Part shown: in pieces, positions 23,941 to 31,636 of the stretch
Position numbering within the stretch: the first letter of the stretch is position 1
Layout of the letters: each line of letters begins with the position of its first letter
NCBI GenBank assembly: GCA_902761975.1
Contig: CACWMG010000022.1
Location: 1 to 34,009, forward strand
Origin: Candidatus Avelusimicrobium pecoris
Lineage (GTDB): Bacteria > Elusimicrobiota > Elusimicrobia > Elusimicrobiales > Elusimicrobiaceae
Reading direction: 5' to 3'
Length of the DNA: 34,009 nucleotides
The notes under the pieces: generated by a model
Databases searched by the model: none
What the model was told of the DNA's origin: nothing
Seen by the model: the letters and a program-made list of their open reading frames with translations, nothing else
Position numbers and translations under genes: made by a program

Positions 23941-25914
23941 TTAGTAGGAAACTTCAGTATATTCCTCTTCATATGGCATGCCATACGGGTTATCTACCGC
24001 ACTAACAGATGAAGTAGCACTATATCCACCTGCATCCGAAGGCAATGGCTCATACTCTTGGAGGGCTACTGTCGACTGTGTCCCGACCGCGGAATCCCCG
24101 GTTACTACATTACGCACTGTTTTGGTAACCGTGTAGGAACTGCTATCCGTGGCCGTTGCTTGAGCTTGTTCATCCATAGAATGCTCTACCGGTTGAACAA
24201 TATTTTCCTTCACTTCCACCACTTCTTTCTGCTCTACACTTTTTGCGCATGCATCACAATGCAGAACACGACCCGGTTTTTTCCATAAACGGCTTGCCTT
24301 GTAACCAGTGGTCACACTTTGTGCATTTTTCTTACTTCCTGGGCAAGTTCCCATTTGGCAAGAAGGAGCGGGATCCGGCGCACAACGCACAATTAAACGG
24401 CGACGCAAGGTTTGTTTTTCACCTTTCAAATCCACCCCGCTAAGTACCACCGTATATTTTCCACAAGGCAATTCCGGCCCAATAATTCCTTTACGTCCGT
24501 TCCATAAAATTTGGTGATAAACCGGTGAAAATCCTTCCAACTGACGTACAATATAATAATTACCATCCCGTCCATGTTGAATTATTTGTAATACCCAATT
24601 ATCCAGCGTATTGACTGTTTCTAATACAGAAAAATCAATGGCATACGCTTCCCCTAGCGAACGGTCAATCGCATGGCAAGGAGGCACAATGGCCATGCTC
24701 AGTAGCGGAGCTTTTTCATGTTCTTCATTTTCTAGCAACCGAGTAGGTAACTCGGCGTCATAATCAAACACAATAGAAAGACCTTTTAAATTAGAAAATT
24801 GCGGCGGAACTTCTTCATCTACTAGTCCCATGTTGTAGTGTAATTTGCCTTGAGAGATACCTCTTTTAACCAAATAAGATTGTAACGCCATAGCTTGGCG
24901 GATACCGCCTAATGTAACATCATCTGTGTAAGAACCTGCCGGCAAAATAATATAACGTGCTCCTTGAGTCAATGCAAGTAATTGATAAATATTATTCAAA
25001 TCGGTAAGTGCATCTGAACGAAACGAATTTTGGTAAAACAACACATTATCATCAATATCCAATGCATCCGGTCTCCCATCCGAACGCAAATACAAATGCA
25101 TGCCTTTATTAGCCCCTAAATTGGCAATAACACTATCAGTCATGCTTTGCAGTTTTTGGGTGGTATATTTGTTACGAGCCTCTACCGCTTGGGGACTGGT
25201 AAGGTCCGCAAAAACGGAAGAAGCCACAGGTGCAGATTCACTCGCCACAGGCGCAGATTTGTCGACCACCGCCACGGATTCAGATCCGCTGACTACCGGC
25301 TCCATGTTTGCCGGCAACGACGCTATTTCCTGCGCTTGCAGTTGATTTTCTTCTGCTTTTAAATCTGCTTGCGTCGTGGTTTTTCCATTGGCCGGTTGCA
25401 CCCCCAACACGGCAGAAACATCCGTCAATGGTTTCTCTTTGACCACAGGTTGTTCTCCTTTTTGCAAATATTCTTGCAATTGGCGTTCTTCTATCTGCTC
25501 CGTCAGTGTTTTAGGGGTAAGGGCTTCTTTTTGTTTTACCACTTCTTCAGAGTTAGTGGCCAATGTGTCCAATTCTTCCGTACCGTAGTTGGCTAAATTT
25601 TCCGCTTTATTCACGATGGTCTGTGTCGGTTGATCAGGGAAATTAACGTTCACTTCCACCGGGTTTTTGATACCGCCAAGTTGGTTGTGAATCGCGTCAA
25701 TATACTTATTGGCTAGGGCTACTTGTTCACTATCTCCGGTTGTAAGCACGTCAATAAAATAATCCATAGCTTTGCCATTATCATTTTTTTGATATGCTTC
25801 AATACCTTTCTGCAACTGTTTTTCTGCAGATGCAGCTTCCCCCGGCACAGTCGCCAGAAGTAAGCCGCCTGTCAATGCTAATATGCACCACCAGTTTTTT
25901 GTCATTTTGCTCAT
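23941..25914 (-). CDS. Large exported envelope protein with OmpA-like and FlgD-Ig-like regions, first gene of the pilus operon
   Basis: 657 residues, not matched to a named family. A signal peptide spans about 1-28. A TPR-like helical pair follows (EKQLQKGIEAYQKNDNGKAM). A long Glu/Gln/Val/Ser linker covers about 100-250. Residues about 290-363 are a degenerate OmpA/peptidoglycan-binding-like domain (LFYQNSFRSDALTDLNNIYQ ... IRQAMALQSYLVKRGISQGKL) lacking the usual GHTD. Residues about 437-511 resemble a FlgD-type Ig fold (YHQILWNGRKGIIGPELPCG then KYTVVLSG). Cys pairs follow (SCQMGTC, HCDAC), then a Ser/Thr/Tyr-rich tail. Its place at the head of the operon suggests a structural role in the envelope-spanning part of the machine, comparable to FimV/TsaP-type peptidoglycan anchors. 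That role is an inference. Confidence 0.7.
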   Translation of the reverse strand: MSKMTKNWWCILALTGGLLLATVPGEAASAEKQLQKGIEAYQKNDNGKAMDYFIDVLTTGDSEQVALANKYIDAIHNQLGGIKNPVEVNVNFPDQPTQTIVNKAENLANYGTEELDTLATNSEEVVKQKEALTPKTLTEQIEERQLQEYLQKGEQPVVKEKPLTDVSAVLGVQPANGKTTTQADLKAEENQLQAQEIASLPANMEPVVSGSESVAVVDKSAPVASESAPVASSVFADLTSPQAVEARNKYTTQKLQSMTDSVIANLGANKGMHLYLRSDGRPDALDIDDNVLFYQNSFRSDALTDLNNIYQLLALTQGARYIILPAGSYTDDVTLGGIRQAMALQSYLVKRGISQGKLHYNMGLVDEEVPPQFSNLKGLSIVFDYDAELPTRLLENEEHEKAPLLSMAIVPPCHAIDRSLGEAYAIDFSVLETVNTLDNWVLQIIQHGRDGNYYIVRQLEGFSPVYHQILWNGRKGIIGPELPCGKYTVVLSGVDLKGEKQTLRRRLIVRCAPDPAPSCQMGTCPGSKKNAQSVTTGYKASRLWKKPGRVLHCDACAKSVEQKEVVEVKENIVQPVEHSMDEQAQATATDSSSYTVTKTVRNVVTGDSAVGTQSTVALQEYEPLPSDAGGYSATSSVSAVDNPYGMPYEEEYTEVSY

Positions 25915-25970
25915 GTAATAAATATTCCTTACGCTACTGAATTTGTTTACAATCGCACTCCGATACAGGT

Positions 25971-25998
25971 ATTATAGCAATTTCGTACGATTTGTAAA
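25971..25998 (-). promoter_or_regulatory. Promoter of the pilus operon
   Basis: On the minus strand TTTACA (25993-25998), a 16-base spacer and TATAAT (25971-25976). The start would be near 25964, leaving a leader of about 50 bases with AAGGAA before the ATG at 25914. All genes from 25914 down to 11861 lie on this strand with gaps of at most about 80 bases and no U-run terminator, so this promoter probably drives the whole 14-kb operon. Confidence 0.7.
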
Positions 25999-26058
25999 GT
26001 ATTTTTTTATCAATTAAAAAACCTTCACTCTAATTAACATTGTAGCAAAATTAGGTCA

Positions 26059-28665
26059 TTAGTCCAATGCTTTAAGCCGGTTAGTGGCCGTGGATTGGCC
26101 CGGATAGTAAAACAACGCATTTTCCAGGGCCCTTTTGGCCCCGGCCGTATCCTCGGCTTGATAGTACAACGTGGACAGGGCCAAATTTGCCCACAAATTA
26201 TCCGGTCGTTCTTGCAATACGCGGCGTAACAATTCCTCCGCTTTCAAATCGTTGCCGCCTAGCGAAAGCACGCGCGCCAGCAAAATTTTCCCATTTGCAT
26301 CTTGCGGATACTGTTGCACATAGGCTTCCAAATTTTCACGTAATTTGTGTTGATAATAGGCCGACATTTTGGTAAATTTTTCAGCCTTGGTTTGATAAGC
26401 TTGCAACGTCTGGGCTTGGGCCACCAAATCAGGTTCTTCTTTGGGATTATAAAAACTCCGCACCGCTTTAAGAAGCGCGGCACTTAACGTATCCACACTA
26501 AGCCCACGTTGATATACATCTTTTGCTTTTTGGTTTTCTTCTTTCTTTTGGTACAGTTCCCCTGTCTGCAACCACAAATTGGTTTGATACGGAAACAATT
26601 TAAGCCCACGCTCCAACATTTCCATCTCATCATTATCGGCGTAAAGAACATTGTCTTGTAATAAAGTAGCCAGCAATTCATAAGCTTGCAAATGATACGG
26701 ACTCAAGCGTAAGTGATCCATCAAATAATGCACTGCTTTTTTGTAATCGTTTGTTCCCAAAGCGGCCAGAGCGGCTTGATAATATACTTCTTCGTAGTAA
26801 GAGGCGGCAGCCATGGTTTTTTCTAACACACGCAAACTGTCCGCGTATTTTTGTTGACGTAGAAGCACTTGCCCTAAGCGAAAGCCGGCCTCCGTATTAG
26901 CCGGATAGAGCCACAACGCGGTCGATAAATTTTTTACGGCACCCTCGTCATCACGGGCAGCTATTTTTTTCTCGCCCACAAAAGCTTCATATTCGCTGGC
27001 AAACCACACCCCTTGCCATAACAGCACACACGCACAGCCTGCTAGTACCGTCATAGCTAATGCCTTGGTAGCCGGGTTTGCGGTTAAAATAATTTTTCCT
27101 TCTTCCTTTCCCACGCCGCTTACTTCCGCGCCGACAAACCACCAAAAAATAAAGGCCGGCACTACCGCGTGCAAAGAGATATTAAGCATATTATCTACCA
27201 ACATCCCCAAAATACCGCAGAAAATCGCTTGCAACAGTTGCTTTTTATCCCCTTCTTTTTTATGGGCGGCAAAATCTTTTACTTCCAAAAACAGCACCAT
27301 AAACATAAACACAAACAGCCCTACCCCCACCAGTCCGCCTTGGGCCAGCTGAAATAATATCTCGTTATGCGGGGCATTGGTAGTCGTTTTAAGAGCGCGC
27401 AGTTCCGGGTATTTGAGTAGCGTTTTGGGCTGATTTTGCGCAAAGGCCATTTGATAGTTCCCCACCCCACTGCCCAGCACAGGGCGCGTTAAAAAGATTT
27501 CCTTAGACGTATCCCACATAAGGAGCCGCTGATGTAAAGATTGAAAAATACGCTCTTTCTTTACATCTAACGCAAAATCTTCCAATTCCAACGGGCGCAT
27601 TTCCAGCACACGGTTTTTCACAGGGCTAATGGCGTTGCCGGGCCCGGGCATATATACCGAGCTGTACGCTACACCCACCGCTAATAAAGCCAGTAGAAAC
27701 ACACGTCCTTTACGTTGCCAAATTAAACTGCGTAGTGTGCCAAACATCCACATCATCACTAGCGCACACACCGCCCCAATCCAGCACGAGCGCGCCAACC
27801 CAAATGACAAATACAACACATACATCAGCACCAACAACCCATAAACAATAAAATCCTTTTTGCTATCTGTGCGCATAAAATAAACGAGGAGCGCCGGCAA
27901 TAGCATTACCACAGCTGAGGATAAAAAGTTCGGGTTTCCAAAGGTAGAAAATGCCTTGGTAGCAAATTGGTCAATGGCAAACGGCCACAAAAAGTCCAGC
28001 CCCAACGCCTGTAAAACGCCGTATCCGCACGCTAAAAATACGGCTACAAAAATAAGTACAAAAATATTTTCCTGCGTGAGCTTTTTGAGCACCCGCACGC
28101 CCAAAAAAATGCCTATTGCCCACAACAACGCTCCGTACCAATCCCACAGTTGTGCCAGGAACGTTTCCGACGAAGTTGTAGTTTTTAGAAGCGGAGCCAA
28201 ATACCACAGTCCCCCCCACACAAAAAAAAGAAGAATATAGTTTGTCTTACTTTCAATCGTGCCCGAGAACACTACATTTTTGCTGATAATATACGCCCCA
28301 ACCGCCACAAATAGTAATAGTGTGCCGTAGTTAAGCATGTTAAACACCAGCGTTTGGCGCAGGGCTTGCGGCTCGCTAGACAGGGCAGACAGCCACCCCA
28401 TGGCACATGCAAGCACATACACAAAAAATGCTAAATCAAAAAACGTCTTAGTAAAATCAATGCTTTTGGTACGCAAAAATTTCACAGCCAGCGTGGCATA
28501 AATCAGCGCAATGAGCACATACAAAAGCACATTTTGTGCAAAAAACGGGTTTTGCGTTAGATCCGTAAAAAAGATAAGTGGCACAACGAGAAACGTAGCC
28601 GACAGCAATACGCGCACCACTTTCATGTAAATAGTTTCTTTTTGGGGTTTAGTTAAATTAAGCAT
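26059..28665 (-). CDS. O-antigen ligase-like polytopic membrane protein with TPR repeats
   Basis: 868 residues. The N-terminal two thirds contain about a dozen transmembrane helices and a large periplasmic loop with the Wzy/WaaL/PglL-type signature RLLMWDTSKEIFLTRPVLGSGVGNYQMAF followed by APHNEILFQLAQGG; family members transfer a lipid-linked glycan to lipid A or to protein. The last 270 residues are TPR-like helical repeats (GAVKNLSTALWLYPANTEAGFR; KKAVHYLMDHLRLSPYHLQAYE; KAEELLRRVLQERPDNLWANLALSTLYYQ). Lying directly upstream of the pilus operon, it may be a PglL/PilO-type oligosaccharyltransferase acting on pilins; a polymerase or ligase for surface polysaccharide is equally possible. Start uncertain: ATG 28665 or 28626, both with poor ribosome binding sites. 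Confidence 0.82.
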   Translation of the reverse strand: MLNLTKPQKETIYMKVVRVLLSATFLVVPLIFFTDLTQNPFFAQNVLLYVLIALIYATLAVKFLRTKSIDFTKTFFDLAFFVYVLACAMGWLSALSSEPQALRQTLVFNMLNYGTLLLFVAVGAYIISKNVVFSGTIESKTNYILLFFVWGGLWYLAPLLKTTTSSETFLAQLWDWYGALLWAIGIFLGVRVLKKLTQENIFVLIFVAVFLACGYGVLQALGLDFLWPFAIDQFATKAFSTFGNPNFLSSAVVMLLPALLVYFMRTDSKKDFIVYGLLVLMYVLYLSFGLARSCWIGAVCALVMMWMFGTLRSLIWQRKGRVFLLALLAVGVAYSSVYMPGPGNAISPVKNRVLEMRPLELEDFALDVKKERIFQSLHQRLLMWDTSKEIFLTRPVLGSGVGNYQMAFAQNQPKTLLKYPELRALKTTTNAPHNEILFQLAQGGLVGVGLFVFMFMVLFLEVKDFAAHKKEGDKKQLLQAIFCGILGMLVDNMLNISLHAVVPAFIFWWFVGAEVSGVGKEEGKIILTANPATKALAMTVLAGCACVLLWQGVWFASEYEAFVGEKKIAARDDEGAVKNLSTALWLYPANTEAGFRLGQVLLRQQKYADSLRVLEKTMAAASYYEEVYYQAALAALGTNDYKKAVHYLMDHLRLSPYHLQAYELLATLLQDNVLYADNDEMEMLERGLKLFPYQTNLWLQTGELYQKKEENQKAKDVYQRGLSVDTLSAALLKAVRSFYNPKEEPDLVAQAQTLQAYQTKAEKFTKMSAYYQHKLRENLEAYVQQYPQDANGKILLARVLSLGGNDLKAEELLRRVLQERPDNLWANLALSTLYYQAEDTAGAKRALENALFYYPGQSTATNRLKALD

Positions 28666-28689
28666 AAATCATATTTTTCAAAAGAAAGG

Positions 28690-28715
28690 CCCGGAACAAA
28701 CTGTCGCTCCGGGCG
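28690..28715 (-). terminator. Terminator after the Pal-like gene
   Basis: GCCCGGA (28690-28696) pairs with TCCGGGC (28709-28715). On the minus strand the stem is followed by CTTTCTTTT. It lies 18 bases past the Pal-like stop codon and before the O-antigen ligase gene, separating the two. Confidence 0.75.
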
Positions 28716-28732
28716 TCTAAAACGTCCTTTTA

Positions 28733-29266
28733 TTAATACACGGAATTCCAAACCCGCTTAGTTAGTTTCATATCCACGCGGCGGTTAGCTAGGCGGCCGT
28801 CGGAGGAATTATCCAGGGTAATGGGCCGCGTATTACCATAAGCGTGGATACGGATGCGGTCCGCCTCTACCCCGCGGCTGACTAAATAAGATTTTAACGC
28901 CGCAGCGCGCGAGCCGGAAAGCCAATAATTGTACTCATCCGAGCCTAACACGTCGCTGTGCCCTTCTAAAATCAGGTGAATATTCTTTTTTTCTTTCATC
29001 AGTGTAGCCACTTTATCCAGTAACGGGTAAGCGTACTCCGGCGGGCGGATAGAGTCAAAATCGTAGTTAATGGCCGGCAACTTCATAGACCGGTACATTT
29101 GCGTTACACTCTGTTTATAAAGTTTATAATTTTGTTCTTCAAAAAGAGCGACATTAGGGTCCTTGGCCGGCAAACGCGGCGCATCGTCTACTTCTTTTTG
29201 TTGATTGGACGCACACGCCCCCAACATCAGCGTAAGCCCTACTAAAAATAAATGGCGTACTTTCAT
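28733..29266 (-). CDS. Pal-like OmpA-family lipoprotein
   Basis: 177 residues. Type II signal peptide with lipobox (LTLMLGAC, acylated Cys at 18), then a short linker and a complete OmpA C-terminal domain (about 65-170): YDFDSIRPPEYAYPLLDKVA, ILEGHSDVLGSDEYNYWLSG with the Asp that binds diaminopimelate, SRAAALKSYLVSRGVEADRI, and GRLANRRVDMKL with the conserved Arg. It tethers the outer membrane to peptidoglycan. It is not next to tol genes, so it may be Pal or another OmpA-type lipoprotein serving the pilus. Ribosome binding site GGGAGGAT; -10 box TATAAT at 29287-29292 (minus strand). Confidence 0.9.
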   Translation of the reverse strand: MKVRHLFLVGLTLMLGACASNQQKEVDDAPRLPAKDPNVALFEEQNYKLYKQSVTQMYRSMKLPAINYDFDSIRPPEYAYPLLDKVATLMKEKKNIHLILEGHSDVLGSDEYNYWLSGSRAAALKSYLVSRGVEADRIRIHAYGNTRPITLDNSSDGRLANRRVDMKLTKRVWNSVY

Positions 29267-29286
29267 AAATATCCTCCCATGGTTGT

Positions 29287-29292
29287 ATTATA
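29287..29292 (-). promoter_or_regulatory. -10 box of the Pal-like lipoprotein gene
   Basis: TATAAT on the minus strand, 20 bases before the ATG at 29266, leaving a short leader of about 13 bases that still contains the ribosome binding site GGGAGG. The -35 region is a run of T residues without a clear hexamer. Confidence 0.5.
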
Positions 29293-29334
29293 GCAAAATA
29301 TCTATTCAAAAAAACAACCGATTTCCCCTGGGGT

Positions 29335-29462
29335 AACCATGGTTAAATTTGAGGATAGGTAAGGCCGCAAGTTGAGCGTAGCGTACGTCCGCAAGACAAG
29401 GCCCCGTATTGCAAGTACGTAAGCGAAAGTCGGCCTTAGATAGCCCAAATGTGAACATGGTT
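29335..29462. repeat. 128-bp palindromic mini-element beside the DnaA-box cluster
   Basis: The ends AACCATG (29335-29341) and CATGGTT (29456-29462) are complementary. ATTTG/CAAAT and TAAGGCCG (29360-29367) / CGGCCTTA (29431-29438) extend the imperfect terminal repeats to about 33 bases. The centre contains GCGTAGCGTACG-like and AGTACGTAAGCG-like arms that also partly pair. No coding potential. Architecture resembles the element at 2059-2184, though the sequence differs. Confidence 0.6.
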
Positions 29463-29471
29463 ATAAACAGC

Positions 29472-29711
29472 TGTGGAAAACTTGTGGATAAGTTCCCTTT
29501 TCCCCTATAAATTTACCATTTTTTAACAACCCCTAGTAAGCGTGGCAAGCAGTGTTATAATTAAGGGCTGTGGATAAATTATTTTTTCTGTGGATAACTT
29601 TTGTTTTTAAGGCATCCCTTATTTTTGGACCCGCCCATTTTTCGACGGTAAATTAACATCTCTGTTAGCAAAGGTAAGTTTTCCACAAGGGCCCAGGCAA
29701 CTTGTGGACAA
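29472..29711. other. DnaA-box cluster, candidate chromosomal replication origin (oriC)
   Basis: Six DnaA-box-like 9-mers lie in 240 bases. TGTGGATAA is perfect at 29483-29491, 29569-29577 and 29589-29597. One-mismatch forms are TGTGGAAAA at 29472-29480, TTTTCCACA at 29679-29687 (opposite orientation) and TGTGGACAA at 29703-29711. AT-rich stretches lie between them (CTATAAATTTACCATTTTTTAAC and AAATTATTTTTTC), suitable as unwinding elements. The roughly 570-base gene-free region separates leftward (Pal-like and beyond) from rightward genes. dnaA and dnaN are not in the window, so identity as oriC is an inference. Confidence 0.6.
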
Positions 29712-29823
29712 CTCCCCTCTAAAAGGCCTATAAACCGGGCTTTTAGGGCCTATTTACTGGGCCTAGGGCGCAAACAGGTCCAAATTTCGCTTGCGTAGCC
29801 CCCCCAAAACAGGTTTAATAAGA

Positions 29824-29829
29824 TATACT
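29824..29829 (+). promoter_or_regulatory. -10 box of the small ORF at 29849
   Basis: TATACT, 20 bases before the ATG, with AAGGAG between. The -35 region shows no clear hexamer. Confidence 0.4.
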
Positions 29830-29848
29830 GATTTTAAGGAGTTTTACT

Positions 29849-30019
29849 ATGACCCCCAAAACTAATTTACGTTTTTTATTATCCCTCGGTGCCACCAAAA
29901 TGGTGGTCTTACAAGATGAAGATGACCTGCGCGTCTATACGAGTAAAACCTCTTCTAAGGCCCGTCAAAAGGGCACTGTTGCGCCCGAACACGTCACTGA
30001 GGCACTCGTCGGAAAATAA
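29849..30019 (+). CDS. Small conserved-looking protein of unknown function (56 aa)
   Basis: ATG preceded by AAGGAG (29836-29841) at an ideal eight-base distance and by a TATACT -10 box. The 56-residue product starts MTPKTNLRFLLSLGATKMVV and ends TEALVGK; it is Lys/Thr/Ser-rich, with an acidic patch LQDEDDL, and has no signal peptide or recognised domain. It lies directly right of the DnaA-box cluster, the first gene of the rightward block. Good start signals argue for a real gene, but the shortness leaves doubt. Confidence 0.6.
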   Translation: MTPKTNLRFLLSLGATKMVVLQDEDDLRVYTSKTSSKARQKGTVAPEHVTEALVGK

Positions 30020-30109
30020 TCTGTAATCTGCCTTATTTTGTCCCCCACCTAAAGAGGACCTCACGCTTGCAAGCTTTATTTTTCCTTTAGCTTGCATAGC
30101 CATAATTGT

Positions 30110-30115
30110 TATAAT
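30110..30115 (+). promoter_or_regulatory. -10 box of a leaderless exported-protein mRNA
   Basis: TATAAT, six bases, ATG at 30122, no Shine-Dalgarno sequence. A 7-bp inverted repeat GCAAGCT (30069-30075) / AGCTTGC (30089-30095) overlaps the -35 region and could be an operator or the transcript end of the preceding small ORF. Confidence 0.6.
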
Positions 30116-30121
30116 AAAAGC

Positions 30122-31156
30122 ATGAAAAAACTAACCGTTTTCTTAGGAATGTTCGCTTTTTCCGCCACCTTCGCCGTGGCGCAGGACAGTTTAACGCAAG
30201 TGCTCCCGCTCTTGCAAGCCCAAACCCGCACCGCGCAAGAAACCCAGCAAGTGGTCCATTTATTCCGTACCACGCAGGACCCGGAGGCCGTCTTTGCCGC
30301 CGGGGCTAGCTTAGTACGCATTGCGCCGGATAAAGTGTATGAACCAGCGCTATTTAATGAAATTATCAGTGCGCAAAATCCGCTTAAATCGGCCTTTTCC
30401 GCTATTATTTTAACGTCTATGGGGTCGGGCTATGAAGAGTTTTCCCCCCTTCTCTTAGATGCTCTGCACAGTGACCAACCCATTTTGCGCGCTTACGCCG
30501 CCGGTGCTTACGCGCTTTTGCGCCCGGCCGATAAAGCCTACACCGCCGACGTGGTACGCCTGTATATTTTTGACCCGGCCCTTGCCCAACGCGCCGCTAA
30601 CGCCCTCACGGCCGACACGCCCGCATTACTCACTTTGCTTAAAAAACAGGCCGCCAGTGAGGACCCACAACTGCGTGCCGCCGTAGCCGCATGGCTTGGT
30701 ACGTTGCACACTCCACAAGCTTTGGCCTTGTTAGATAAACGCGCCAAAAAAGAAACGGATTCTTCCGTGCAAACCCAGTTAGCTATGTCCTTAGCCTCCT
30801 GGCCGGAACAAGCCTTGCCGCTTGCTGTAAAAGGGCTTTCGCTCCCTTACACCAAGCCGGCCGCCACTACCTACGATCTAGCCCTTGGTTTTATGACGGG
30901 CCATAGCGTTAGCGCACTGAAAACCGCCATTTTATCCACCCGCTCTAACGAACGGATTAACGCCTTGCGCGCCGCGGCCTACATGGCGGGCGTATTAGCT
31001 AATCCGGACGGTTTTGCCTACTCCACGGACCGCACCTTTGATATTCACTTGTTAAAAGGGCTATTGCCGCAAATTACCGCCTTAGCCAACAACGGCTCTG
31101 CCGAAGAAAAAAAATACGCGCAAAACACGTTAGCACAAATTGAAAAATTGCTGTGA
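30122..31156 (+). CDS. Exported HEAT-repeat-like protein
   Basis: 344 residues. Signal peptide 1-20 (MKKLTVFLGMFAFSATFAVA). The rest is an all-helical, Ala/Leu-rich solenoid of HEAT/PBS-lyase-like repeats, for example HSDQPILRAYAAGAYALL, SEDPQLRAAVAAWLGTL, SSVQTQLAMSLASWPEQALP, and SNERINALRAAAYMAGVL. Such scaffolds bind partner proteins; no catalytic motif is seen. An upstream in-frame start at 30092 would put ten residues before the signal peptide and overlap the -10 box, so ATG 30122 is chosen. Followed seven bases later by the dUTPase gene, so probably co-transcribed. Periplasmic location inferred. Confidence 0.82.
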   Translation: MKKLTVFLGMFAFSATFAVAQDSLTQVLPLLQAQTRTAQETQQVVHLFRTTQDPEAVFAAGASLVRIAPDKVYEPALFNEIISAQNPLKSAFSAIILTSMGSGYEEFSPLLLDALHSDQPILRAYAAGAYALLRPADKAYTADVVRLYIFDPALAQRAANALTADTPALLTLLKKQAASEDPQLRAAVAAWLGTLHTPQALALLDKRAKKETDSSVQTQLAMSLASWPEQALPLAVKGLSLPYTKPAATTYDLALGFMTGHSVSALKTAILSTRSNERINALRAAAYMAGVLANPDGFAYSTDRTFDIHLLKGLLPQITALANNGSAEEKKYAQNTLAQIEKLL

Positions 31157-31163
31157 GGCCTAC

Positions 31164-31577
31164 ATGAAAGTAAAAAAATTAGATCCCCGCGCTAAACTCC
31201 CGTTGCGTGCCCACGCGACGGACTCGGGCGCTGATTTATTTGCGTTAGAACGCACCGTACTCCCCGCCCGTAGCATTACCAAGGTGCGCACGGGGATTGC
31301 CGTGGAACTGCCGGAAAATACCTCTGGTATTATTTGGGGCAAAAGCTCGGTAGAGAGCAAAGGGATTAAAGCCATGGCAGGCCTGGTAGATGCGCCCTAC
31401 CGGGGTGAGCTGATTGTATGCATGTACAATTTAAACGACAGCGAATTTGTATTTGAACAGGGCCAAAAAGTAGCCCAGCTTGTGGTGCTACCCACGCTTT
31501 ACCCTACGTTTGAGGAAGTAGAGGAACTAACCGATACGTCCCGCGGCATAGGCGGTTTTGGCTCCACGGGTCAATAA
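31164..31577 (+). CDS. dut: Deoxyuridine 5'-triphosphate nucleotidohydrolase (dUTPase)
   Basis: 137-residue trimeric dUTPase that hydrolyses dUTP to dUMP and pyrophosphate, keeping uracil out of DNA and feeding dTMP synthesis. The five family motifs are visible: 1 ATDSGADLFA; 2 GKSSVESKGI (usually RSGLAxKxGI, with the Ser kept); 3 GLVDAPYRGE with the catalytic Asp; 4 GQKVAQLVV; 5 RGIGGFGSTG at the C-terminus. The ATG at 31164 (MKVKKLDPRAKLPLRAH) fits family starts; an in-frame ATG at 31140 lies inside the preceding gene and is rejected. It shares a transcript with the HEAT-repeat gene and ends at a strong terminator. Confidence 0.96.
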   Translation: MKVKKLDPRAKLPLRAHATDSGADLFALERTVLPARSITKVRTGIAVELPENTSGIIWGKSSVESKGIKAMAGLVDAPYRGELIVCMYNLNDSEFVFEQGQKVAQLVVLPTLYPTFEEVEELTDTSRGIGGFGSTGQ

Positions 31578-31591
31578 TTTTCGTACTTAAA

Positions 31592-31615
31592 AAGCCCCTC
31601 CAATGGGAGGGGCTT
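31592..31615. terminator. Bidirectional intrinsic terminator between dut and the symporter gene
   Basis: 10-bp stem AAGCCCCTCC (31592-31601) / GGAGGGGCTT (31606-31615) with a four-base loop. ACTTTTTT follows on the plus strand and TTTTAAG on the minus strand, so it serves both convergent genes. Confidence 0.92.
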
Positions 31616-31636
31616 ACTTTTTTATACTTGGGAATT

